From AP-15 sp963716115 (GTDB lineage: Bacteria; Pseudomonadota; Alphaproteobacteria; ATCC43930; CGMCC-115725), in NCBI GenBank assembly GCA_963716115.1, contig CAVQSZ010000013.1:43420-107419 (forward strand): a DNA stretch of 64,000 bases. The letters are read 5' to 3'. Of the stretch, positions 56,652-64,000 are shown one piece after another. A model generated the notes under the pieces. The model saw nothing but the letters and a program-made list of their open reading frames with translations. It did no database searches and was not told the origin of the DNA. The number at the start of each line of letters is the position of its first letter. Within the stretch, counting starts at the first letter, position 1. The position numbers were made by a program, and so were the translations under genes.

Positions 56652-58970
56652 ATGCGCTTCGGCATCGGACAACCGGCTACACGCAAGGAGGACGCCCGGT
56701 TTCTGACCGGGCGCGGGCGCTATGTCGCGGACATCGACCTCGTCCGTCAGGCGCACGCCGTCTTTATCTTCTCGCCGCACGCCCATGCCCGGATTCGGGC
56801 GATCGACCGGACCGCCGCCGAGCAGGCCCCCGGCGTCTACGCGGTCTTGACCGGCGAGGATTGGGCGGCCGACGGCCTCGGCGCGCTCGAGCCCGAAATC
56901 ATGGCCGAGGACATGGGCGGGCCCAAGGGCTACCGCAGCTCGCACCCGCCGCTGGCGCAAGGCCGGGTGCGCTATGTCGGCGAGCGCGTCGCCGTCGTGA
57001 TCGCCGCGACCGAGGCGCAGGCGCGCGACGCCGCCGAGCTGGTCGCGATCGATTACGACATATTGCCGGCGGCGGCGAGCGTCGCCGACGCGCTGCGCCC
57101 CGAGGCGCCGCTGGTCCATCAGGGGGCCGGCGGCAACGCCTCGTTCACGATGCGCATGGGCAATCCCGAGGCGGTGGCGCCGGCCTTCGAGAGGGCGCGG
57201 CACGTCGCCAGGCTCGCGCTCTACAACAACCGCATCACCGCGGTCACGATGGAGCCGCGCGGCTGCGTCGCCGAGCACGACCGCGGAACCGGCCGCTGGA
57301 CGCTCTACACCAGCACCCAGAACGTGCACGGGGTCCGCCAGACCCTGGCGCATCGGATCCTGCATGTCCCGGAAAGCCGGATCCGGGTCATCGCGCGCGA
57401 TGTCGGCGGCGGGTTCGGCATGAAAGGCAATCTCTACCCCGAAGAGGCGGTCGTGGTGTGGGCGGCGCGCCGCATCGGCCGGCCGGTAAAATGGATCCCG
57501 TCGCGCTCCGAGGCGTTGCTCGGCGACGCCCAGGCCCGCGACCAGCGGGTCGAGGCCGAGCTGGCGCTCGACGCCGACGGCCGGTTTCTGGCCTTGCGCT
57601 GGACCGGCTCGCACAATGTCGGCGCCTATGTCGAGGGCGCCGGGGCAATCCCGATCCTGTTTTCGCTGAAGCTCGCCTCGACCGTCTACGACATCCCGGC
57701 GGTGGCGGTGACGAGCAGCCTCGTCTTCACCAACACCGCCCCGACCGCCCCCTATCGCGGGGCCGGCCGCCCCGAGGCGGTCTACATCATCGAGCGCCTC
57801 GTCGACCGCGCGGCGCGCGAGATGCGCCTCGATCCGGCCGAGCTGCGCCGCAAGAACCTGATCCGGCCCGACGCCTACCCGTACCAGACGCGCACCGGCT
57901 GGGTCTACGACACCGGCGACTACGCCGCGGCGCTGGCCAAGTGCCAGGCGCTGGCCGATTGGCGGGGCTACGCCGGGCGCCAGGCCCGAAGCAAGGCCGC
58001 CGGCAAGCTGCGCGGCCGCGCCCTCACCTATTATGTCGACAACACCGGCGTCTTCAACGAGCGCATGGAATTGCGCTTCGACCCGAGCGGCGAGGTGACG
58101 ATCCTCGCCGGCACCTTGTCGCACGGGCAAGGGCACGAGACGAGCTACGCCCAGATGGTCGCCGACTGGCTCGGCGTGCCCAACGACCAAATTCATCTGG
58201 CCCAGGCCGACACCGACGAGGTCGCGATCGGCCGCGGCACCTACGCCTCGCGCAGCATGATGATCGGCGGCAGCGCCCTGCGCGCCGCCGCCGACGAGGT
58301 CATCGAGCGCGGCCGCCGCCTCGCCGCCCATTTCATGGAGGCCGACACCGCCGACATCGCCTTCGCCGACGGCGCGTTCACGATCGCCGGCACCGACCGG
58401 TCGATGCCGATCGGCCAGGTGGCGCAGATGTCGTTCATCCCGGTGGGCCTGCCGGCAGCGCTCGGCGTCGGGCTGCAGGGCGCGGGCGCCTTCTCCTCGG
58501 ACACGCCGAGCTTTCCCAACGGCTGCCATATCTGCGAGGTCGAGGTCGACCCCGAGACCGGGGCCGCGGCGCTCGACCGCTACGCCGTCGTCGACGACAT
58601 CGGCACGGTGATCAACCCGTTGCTGGCCAAGGGGCAGATCCAGGGCGGCGTCGCCCAGGGCGCGGGCCAGGCGCTCGTCGAGGACATCGTCTATGACCGC
58701 GACAGCGGCCAGCTGCTGACCGGCACGCTCATGGATTACGCCATTCCCCGCGCCGACCAGATGCCCGTGATCGCGATCGATTTCAGCCCGGTCCCGAGCA
58801 CCACCAACCCGCTTGGCGCGAAGGGCGTCGGCGAGGGCGGGACCGTCGCCGCCACCCCCACCGTCATGAATGCGATCCTCGACGCCCTCGCCCCGCTCGG
58901 CGTCGCCGACCTGCCGATGCCCGCCACCCCCGAGCGCATCTGGCGGGCGCTGCGCGACGCCCGCGCCTGA
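56652..58970 (+). CDS. Xanthine dehydrogenase-family molybdopterin-binding large subunit
   Basis: 772 residues. N-terminus FGIGQPATRKEDARFLTGRG as in CoxL-type subunits. Molybdenum-cofactor blocks are VGGGFGMKGNLYPEEAVVV, TAPYRGAGRPEAVYIIERL (the AYRGAGR form, not the AYRCSFR of true CO dehydrogenase) and GVGEGGTVAATP with the catalytic Glu. Hydroxylates an aromatic or aldehyde substrate with electrons passed to FAD and Fe-S subunits. Those partner subunits are not next to it, so they must be elsewhere or replaced. Confidence 0.88.
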   Translation: MRFGIGQPATRKEDARFLTGRGRYVADIDLVRQAHAVFIFSPHAHARIRAIDRTAAEQAPGVYAVLTGEDWAADGLGALEPEIMAEDMGGPKGYRSSHPPLAQGRVRYVGERVAVVIAATEAQARDAAELVAIDYDILPAAASVADALRPEAPLVHQGAGGNASFTMRMGNPEAVAPAFERARHVARLALYNNRITAVTMEPRGCVAEHDRGTGRWTLYTSTQNVHGVRQTLAHRILHVPESRIRVIARDVGGGFGMKGNLYPEEAVVVWAARRIGRPVKWIPSRSEALLGDAQARDQRVEAELALDADGRFLALRWTGSHNVGAYVEGAGAIPILFSLKLASTVYDIPAVAVTSSLVFTNTAPTAPYRGAGRPEAVYIIERLVDRAAREMRLDPAELRRKNLIRPDAYPYQTRTGWVYDTGDYAAALAKCQALADWRGYAGRQARSKAAGKLRGRALTYYVDNTGVFNERMELRFDPSGEVTILAGTLSHGQGHETSYAQMVADWLGVPNDQIHLAQADTDEVAIGRGTYASRSMMIGGSALRAAADEVIERGRRLAAHFMEADTADIAFADGAFTIAGTDRSMPIGQVAQMSFIPVGLPAALGVGLQGAGAFSSDTPSFPNGCHICEVEVDPETGAAALDRYAVVDDIGTVINPLLAKGQIQGGVAQGAGQALVEDIVYDRDSGQLLTGTLMDYAIPRADQMPVIAIDFSPVPSTTNPLGAKGVGEGGTVAATPTVMNAILDALAPLGVADLPMPATPERIWRALRDARA

Positions 58971-59034
58971 GGGCCGGGGCGGGGCCGGGCGCACCCGCGC
59001 GCGGAGCGCCGCCGGCTCTACCGAGCCGACCGCC

Positions 59035-61110
59035 TCATGCCGCGCCGGCCGGCTCCCAGCCGATCGCGCGGCGCAGGAAATTGTAGCCGAGGGCGGTGAA
59101 GGAGGCGCGCTCGCGATTGTCCTTGCCGTAGCCGTGCCCGCCGGCCGCGGGCTCCCAGAAATGCGCCTCGTAGCCCAGCGTCTGCAATTTCGCCGCCATC
59201 TTGCGGGCATGGCCGGGGTGGACGCGATCGTCGCGCCGGCTCGTCGCGATCAGGATCGGCGGGTAGCGCCGGCCGGCGACCGCGGCGTGATAGGCGGAGA
59301 TCTCCTTCAGAAACTTCCAGTCCTCGGGGTCGTCGGGGTCGCCGTATTCGGCGATCCAGCTGGCGCCGGCGTGCAGCTTTGCATAGCGGCGCATGTCGAT
59401 CAGCGGGATCGTGCAGAACAGCGCGCCGAACCGTTCGGGGTAGCGGGTCAGCATGTTGGCGATCAGGATGCCGCCGTTCGAGCCGCCCTCGGCGGCGATG
59501 CGGCCGGGCCGCGTCACCCCGCGGCGCACCAGGTCGGCGGCGACCGCGGCGAAATCGTCATGCGACAGGCGCTTTCCTTCGCGACGCCCGGCCTCGTGCC
59601 ACGGGGTCCCGAGCTCGCCGCCGCCGCGGATGTTGGCGACGACGCCGGCGCCGCCGCGCTCCAGCCAGAGCTTGCCGAGCGCGGGGTTGTAGTAAGGCAG
59701 TTGCGACACCCCGAACCCGCCATAGCCGGTCAGGTGCACCGGCGCATCGCCGGTCTCGCCCGGCGGCCCGACCTGCGTGTAGGGGATCGGCGTGCCGTCA
59801 GCGGAGATCGCCTCGTGGCGGGTGACGACGAGGCCGGCCGCGTCGAAGACCCGCGGGGCCTGCTTCAGGATCTGCGGCGCCGCCGAAGGGCGCACCAGCG
59901 AGAGCGAGGGCGGGGTCAGCGGGTCTTGCGCGCTGGCGAGGAGGTCGCCGTTCGACTCCTCCGCCCGAACGTCGAGCGGCCAGAGGCTGGCGACGCCAAG
60001 CTGCGGCAGCCCGGTGATCGCCTCGCGCGCCCAGCCGGCGGCGGACGGGGTAAACGCCGCGAACGCCGGCTTCATATCGTCGAGCGCCGACACCACGAGG
60101 CGTCCGCCGCACCAGAAGAAGCCTTGCAGCGCGCGCCGCCCGGCCGGCTCGAACAGCTTCTCGAAGCGGCGGTCTCCGGCGAGGAAGGCGGGGAGGGAAA
60201 TGCCGAGGACGGTGTCGGGCGGATGGGTTTGCCCGTTTATCGTCCATGGGGATCGACGCCTGGCGGCGAGCCAGCCGCGGCTCCAGTCGACCGACGCATC
60301 GCTCGGAACGTCGATGCGGGCCCGCGGCCCGCCGCTGTCGCCGAGCCGGACGATCTCGTCGAAGAAGCCGAGGCGCTCGGAAAACCAGACGCGTTCACCT
60401 TCGGCCTCGCGGTCGACATCGGCCCAGACCGACATCCGGTCGGCGTCGGTCGCGAAAATCACCGGGGCCGCCAGCGGGTCGGTCCCGCGCCGCCACAGCC
60501 GCACCGTGCGGGCATAGCCCGAATGGGTCGCCATGCCGGGGCCGAAGGCCGAGGACAGCAGCAAGGCGTCGCGGTCGAGCCAGGCGGCTCCGCCCTTGGC
60601 CTCCGGCAGGGCAAAGCCGTCGGCGACGAAATCACGCGCATCGAGGTCGAATTCGCGCAGCGCCGCGGCGTCGGCCCCGCCGCGCGACAGCATCAGGATG
60701 GCGCGGTCGTGGCGGCCCGGGATCGTCGTCGCCCCGCCCCAGGTCCAGTCTTCGGCTTCGCGCGCCGCGAGCGCGTCGAGATCGAGCAGGATCTCCCATT
60801 GCGGCGTCTCGCTGCGAAAGCTGTCGAGCGAGGCCGCCCGCCACAGCCCGCGCGGGTGTGCAGCATCCTTCCAGAAGTTGAACACCCGCGGGCCGCGCCT
60901 GGCGACCAGGGGGATGTTGTCGGGCCGGTCGTAGATCGCCGCCAGGAGGTCGCGATCGGCGGCGAAGCTTGTGTCGCCGAACCGCGCCGCGGTTGCCGCG
61001 TTTTGCGCCTCGACCCAGGCGAGCGCCGGCTCGCCGTCGATCTCCTCAAGCCACAAATAGGGGTCGTCGTCGGGCGCGGCGAGGGTCGGGCGCGGATCGA
61101 TCGTCATCAT
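59035..61110 (-). CDS. Prolyl oligopeptidase-family serine peptidase (S9)
   Basis: 691 residues, start MMTIDPRPTLAAPDDDPYLW. The N-terminal beta-propeller covers about residues 70-400. The C-terminal alpha/beta-hydrolase has the nucleophile Ser544 in EGGSNGGILIANM, Asp in TSRRDDRVHPGHARKM (about 627-628) and His659 in AAGGHGYGKD. It cleaves Pro-containing peptides. No signal peptide, so it is cytoplasmic. Full length for the family. Confidence 0.92.
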   Translation of the reverse strand: MMTIDPRPTLAAPDDDPYLWLEEIDGEPALAWVEAQNAATAARFGDTSFAADRDLLAAIYDRPDNIPLVARRGPRVFNFWKDAAHPRGLWRAASLDSFRSETPQWEILLDLDALAAREAEDWTWGGATTIPGRHDRAILMLSRGGADAAALREFDLDARDFVADGFALPEAKGGAAWLDRDALLLSSAFGPGMATHSGYARTVRLWRRGTDPLAAPVIFATDADRMSVWADVDREAEGERVWFSERLGFFDEIVRLGDSGGPRARIDVPSDASVDWSRGWLAARRRSPWTINGQTHPPDTVLGISLPAFLAGDRRFEKLFEPAGRRALQGFFWCGGRLVVSALDDMKPAFAAFTPSAAGWAREAITGLPQLGVASLWPLDVRAEESNGDLLASAQDPLTPPSLSLVRPSAAPQILKQAPRVFDAAGLVVTRHEAISADGTPIPYTQVGPPGETGDAPVHLTGYGGFGVSQLPYYNPALGKLWLERGGAGVVANIRGGGELGTPWHEAGRREGKRLSHDDFAAVAADLVRRGVTRPGRIAAEGGSNGGILIANMLTRYPERFGALFCTIPLIDMRRYAKLHAGASWIAEYGDPDDPEDWKFLKEISAYHAAVAGRRYPPILIATSRRDDRVHPGHARKMAAKLQTLGYEAHFWEPAAGGHGYGKDNRERASFTALGYNFLRRAIGWEPAGAA

Positions 61111-61254
61111 TTCCCCACTTGATCATGGGCTTCGGGCAGACGCCAGGGCAATGCTCGCGGCCGGCCGCGCCGATGGTTGAGCAAACCCTCCGGATCTGGG
61201 AGATTGCCCGGCGACAAGCCGCCGGGAAGCCGCAAGATCAAGGGAGGGCGAGAG

Positions 61255-62313
61255 ATGCCGCACGCTCTGTATGTCTGCCTGCAGGACGAGGACCGGATCG
61301 CGGCCTTCGCCATCGACGCCGACAGCGGCCGGCTGACGCCGCAGGCCGCGACCCCGGCCGCAGGGGGGCCGTCGGTGCTGGCGATCAGCCCGGACCGCCG
61401 GACGCTCTACGTCGGGCATCGCGCCCGGCCGGCGATCTCGAGCTTTCGCATCGACCCCGACGGCGGCGGGCTCGCGCCGCTGGGGACGGTTTCCTCGGAG
61501 CACGCGCCGACCTTTCTCGCCCCCGACCGCACCGGCCGGTATCTGCTGTCGGCCTATTACCAGGGCGGCGGCGCCGCGGTGCATCCGCTCGGGGAGGACG
61601 GCGCGGCCTGCGCCCCGCCGGTCGAGTGGCTGGCGACGGCCGCCGGCGCCCACGCCATCCAGACCGACCCCTCCAACCGGTTCGCCTTTGTGCCGCACAT
61701 CGCCCGGCTCAACGACAACGTCCTGGAGCCGCCGAAGGACAATCCCGGCCCCAATGCGATCATGCAGCTCAGGTTCGACGCGGGAACCGGCCGCCTGAGC
61801 GCCAACTCGCCGTTCCGGGTCGAGCCCGCCGAACGCGTCGGACCCCGCCACTACTGCTTTCATCCCACCCGGGATCTCGTCTACTTCTCCAACGAGCAGG
61901 GTTGCAGCGTGACCGCCTATCGTCTGGACCCGGCGACGGGCGCGCTCGAGGCGGCGCAGACGATCGCGACCCTGCCCCAGGGCTGCGCCATGCGGAACAC
62001 CTGCTCGCAGATTCACCTGACGCCTTCGGGGCGGTTCCTCTATGTGGCCAACCGCGGCCACAACAGCATCGCCGGGTTCGCCGTCGACGCCGGTGCCGGG
62101 CGGCTGACGGCGATCGGGCATGCGCCGACCGAAGCGGTCCCGAGCGCCTTCGCCCTCGACCCGGGGGGCCGTTTCGTCTTCGCCGCGGGCACCGCGACCG
62201 GCCGCCTGGCCTCGTACCGGATCGACAGCGAGACCGGGGCGCTGACGCCGTTGGCGACCGACGCCGTCGGGCGGCGGCCGGCGGCGGTGCTGGCGGCGAG
62301 GCTCGGCCCCTAA
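61255..62313 (+). CDS. Lactonase-family (Pgl-like) beta-propeller protein
   Basis: 352 residues, start MPHALYVCLQDEDRIAAFAI at 61255 after a strong ribosome site (agggagg). Propeller repeats: LAISPDRRTLYVGHRARPAI, HYCFHPTRDLVYFSNEQGCS and IHLTPSGRFLYVANRGHNSI. It resembles 6-phosphogluconolactonase of the YbhE type, but many members act on other lactones or have no known activity. The next gene starts with no gap. Confidence 0.85.
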   Translation: MPHALYVCLQDEDRIAAFAIDADSGRLTPQAATPAAGGPSVLAISPDRRTLYVGHRARPAISSFRIDPDGGGLAPLGTVSSEHAPTFLAPDRTGRYLLSAYYQGGGAAVHPLGEDGAACAPPVEWLATAAGAHAIQTDPSNRFAFVPHIARLNDNVLEPPKDNPGPNAIMQLRFDAGTGRLSANSPFRVEPAERVGPRHYCFHPTRDLVYFSNEQGCSVTAYRLDPATGALEAAQTIATLPQGCAMRNTCSQIHLTPSGRFLYVANRGHNSIAGFAVDAGAGRLTAIGHAPTEAVPSAFALDPGGRFVFAAGTATGRLASYRIDSETGALTPLATDAVGRRPAAVLAARLGP

Positions 62314-62634
62314 ATGCGCCGCGACGCTCCGATCGGGTCGCTCGCAGGCGTCCGCCGCAAGCTGCGGGCGATCGCCGCGGTCGCCGTGGACGACGGCGCC
62401 ACCGAGCCGGAACGGGCGGCCGCGCAGACGCTCAGAGCGCGCCTGGAGCGGCGGCTCAGAGCGGCGGGGGCGCCCGCGGGGGACTGGACGGACACGGTCT
62501 TTCGGCTCGGCCGGCAGGCGAGAGACGTGCGCCGCTCGACCGCTCCGGCGTCGCCGAAAGGCGACTGGACGGACAACGCCCAGCGCCTCGGCAAGGCGCT
62601 GCGCCGAGGCTACAAGAAATGGCTGTCGCAGTGA
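62314..62634 (+). CDS. Small basic protein, unknown
   Basis: 106 residues, starting on the base after the lactonase stop, so the two are coupled. It contains the repeated motif GDWTD (GDWTDTVFRLGRQ and GDWTDNAQRLGKALRRG) and a weak resemblance to DUF2786 (DDGATEPERAAAQTLRARLE). Strongly basic C-terminus. Function unknown. Confidence 0.55.
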   Translation: MRRDAPIGSLAGVRRKLRAIAAVAVDDGATEPERAAAQTLRARLERRLRAAGAPAGDWTDTVFRLGRQARDVRRSTAPASPKGDWTDNAQRLGKALRRGYKKWLSQ

Positions 62635-62682
62635 CCTGGCCCGGCGGCGGCGATCGCCCCCCGGCTATTGCTTTCGGGCCGG

Positions 62683-63456
62683 CTATTGCTTGTAGGACGG
62701 GTCGATCCGGTCAAGCCGGCGCAGCAGGGCCGGCCATTCGAGCCGGGCCGGATCGTTGCGGCCGCCCGCGGGACGAAGCCGGGCGTTGTCATAGGCGGCG
62801 CCGACGATCTGCGCGCCGAGCGGGTGGAGCGCCGCCCCCGATTGCTGGAAGGCGAGCTGCATCGCGCAGGCCCGCTCCATCCGATAGGTCGCGATAAAGG
62901 CCGCGGCGATGCTGGTCCCGACGACCAGCAGGCCGTGATTGCGCAGCACCATGATGTGGCGGTCGCCGAAATCGGCGAGAAAGCGGGCGCGCTCCTCGGG
63001 ATGCCGCGCCGTGCCCTCGTAATCGTGATAGGCGACATCCGCGATCACCTGCAGCGCGTGCTGGTTGAGCGGCAGCAGACCCTCCTGCTGCATCGACACG
63101 GCGCAGCCGGCGATCGAGTGGGTGTGCAGCACGCACGCTGCCTCCGGGCGGGCCAGGTGCACCGCGCCGGGGATCGCGAACCCGCCGCTGTTGACCTCGG
63201 CGTCCGAAGGCTCGACCTTGGCGCCGTCGGCGTCGATCTTGACCAGCGACGAGGCGGTGACCTCGTCGAACAGCAAACCGTAAGGGTTGATCAGAAAATG
63301 GTCGCGCCGCCCCGGAACCCGCGCGGTGATGCGGGTGTTGATCAGGTCCGACCATCCGAACATCTCGACGAGGCGATAGCAGGCGGCGAGGTCGCACCGG
63401 GTCCGCCATTCCTCGGCGGACATCTGCGCCTGGATTGCCGTCGCCGTTGACGCCAT
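62683..63456 (-). CDS. Class II aldolase/adducin-domain protein
   Basis: 257 residues from the ATG at 63456 (in-frame ATGs at 63462 and 63468 are equally possible). Metal ligands are in CVLHTHSIAG and VLRNHGLLVVG. Blocks EMFGWSDLINTRITARV and DFGDRHIMVL match bacterial adducin-like proteins. May act as an aldolase or epimerase; many members are unassigned. It lies downstream of the rRNA/tRNA operon on the same strand. Confidence 0.85.
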   Translation of the reverse strand: MASTATAIQAQMSAEEWRTRCDLAACYRLVEMFGWSDLINTRITARVPGRRDHFLINPYGLLFDEVTASSLVKIDADGAKVEPSDAEVNSGGFAIPGAVHLARPEAACVLHTHSIAGCAVSMQQEGLLPLNQHALQVIADVAYHDYEGTARHPEERARFLADFGDRHIMVLRNHGLLVVGTSIAAAFIATYRMERACAMQLAFQQSGAALHPLGAQIVGAAYDNARLRPAGGRNDPARLEWPALLRRLDRIDPSYKQ

Positions 63457-63496
63457 GGCCATCTCCAATGCAGGCGGGCGATGTGGGAAGGGGGGG

Positions 63497-63574
<78 letters not shown>

Positions 63575-63632
63575 GGGGGCTGGTGGGGTTTGGGTTGGGT
63601 TGGGTGAGGGGTTGTTTGCGGGGGCCGGGCGG

Positions 63633-63750
63633 GCCTGGCGGCGACCTACTCTTCCGCCGCTTGAGCGGCAGTACCATCGGCGCTGAGGGTTTTCACGGCC
63701 GAGTTCGGGATGGGATCGGGTGCTTGGCCCCTCGCCATGGCCACCAGGCC
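63633..63750 (-). rRNA. rrf: 5S ribosomal RNA
   Basis: The minus strand begins ggcctggtggccatggcgag, has ccgatcccatcccgaactcg, and ends with agtaggtcgccgccaggc, about 118 nt. It lies between 23S and tRNA-fMet. Confidence 0.95.
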
Positions 63751-63900
63751 GGCGCGGCCTCCGCGGGGTTGTGTGTGAGCGGGGGGGAAGGGTCTTGGGC
63801 GCAAGGCCCTTTGGGCGCGAGGCCCTGGAATGCGAGGCCCTGGAAGGCGAGGCGCGCGGCGGGGCTTTGCCGCTGCGCGCGGCGGTTTTCCTGGGGGGCG

Positions 63901-64000
63901 TCAAGCGCGTTCGAGCGATTAGTACCGGTCAGCTGCGCGGGTTGCCCCGCTTCCACCTCCGGCCTATCGACGTGGTGGTCTTCCACGGCTCTCGACGAGA
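63901..64000 (-). rRNA. rrl: 23S ribosomal RNA, 3' end (partial)
   Basis: The minus strand runs from the window edge (tctcgtcgagagccgtggaa) through gctgaccggtactaatcgct to tcgaacgcgcttga, the conserved 23S 3' end. The rest is outside the window. About 150 bp of spacer (63751-63900) separates it from 5S. Confidence 0.93.

Noticed and set aside
56652..58970. Carbon monoxide dehydrogenase large subunit
   Set aside because: The active-site loop is AYRGAGR, not the AYRCSFR of true CO dehydrogenase, and no coxM or coxS genes are adjacent.

Overview
The window is a GC-rich chromosomal segment from an alphaproteobacterium, probably a Rhodospirillales-like or Rhizobiales-like lineage. The order cannot be fixed from sequence alone. 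The main clues are a SAM-II riboswitch before metZ, the gene order DUF3576 lipoprotein - leuS - lptE - holA, the rRNA order 23S - 5S - tRNA-fMet, and a divergent pterin-synthase-like gene grouped with a BchC-like dehydrogenase, a CDP-alcohol transferase and GTP cyclohydrolase II. Almost all genes are chromosomal and metabolic. There is no integrase, transposase, CRISPR array or phage module.

Layout. 1-14.0 kb: the 3' part of a huge repeat-rich filamentous-haemagglutinin-like exoprotein, translationally coupled to a CHAT-peptidase lipoprotein, then a DUF882 peptidase-like protein, a DUF4384/Sel1 protein and an OmpA-domain protein; this looks like a cell-surface and secretion block. 14-19 kb: a GNAT gene and two paralogous GMC flavin oxidoreductases separated by a DUF559 endonuclease-like gene and GC-rich intergenic repeats. 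19-27.7 kb: aspartate dehydrogenase, acyl-CoA dehydrogenase, a double-GNAT protein, a patatin-like lipase, two small coiled membrane proteins, a truncated propeller remnant, panC and an FAD-linked oxidase. 28-36 kb: an OmpA-type barrel, an oligopeptide ABC importer lacking its ATPases, two module-shuffled proline-rich secreted proteins, a CHRD protein, a glycosyltransferase and a response regulator. 37-42.2 kb: the glycosyltransferase / PTPS-like / MDR cluster, divergent from CDP-alcohol transferase / GTP cyclohydrolase II / L,D-transpeptidase-like genes. 42.2-47.8 kb: yggS, then DUF3576 - leuS - lptE - holA. 48-51 kb: an AT-richer lipoprotein gene, an Ldh-family dehydrogenase, a TPR protein and pheA. 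51-55 kb: a repeat-filled interval, then cysI and metZ under a SAM-II riboswitch. 55-63.5 kb: a TTC38-like TPR protein, a solo xanthine-dehydrogenase-type large subunit, a prolyl oligopeptidase, a lactonase and a class II aldolase-like protein. 63.5-64 kb: tRNA-fMet, 5S and the 3' end of 23S rRNA, all on the minus strand.

Sequence quality matters for reading this window. At least seventeen single-base indels, mostly insertions, break otherwise well-conserved genes. Five of them fall in about 0.8 kb of leuS, an essential gene. The first exoprotein break is visible as a repeat period changing from 444 to 445 bp. Residual assembly error is the simplest explanation, so broken genes are annotated as one locus with the likely shift points and are not called decayed. 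The long minus-strand open frames are shadows caused by GC-rich codon usage.

The parts most worth following are the pterin-like cluster at 37.0-41.6 kb, whose PTPS homologue has lost its canonical catalytic and metal residues; the exoprotein-CHAT pair; the riboswitch-led metZ-cysI unit; and the two small secreted proteins built from the same modules in different order.
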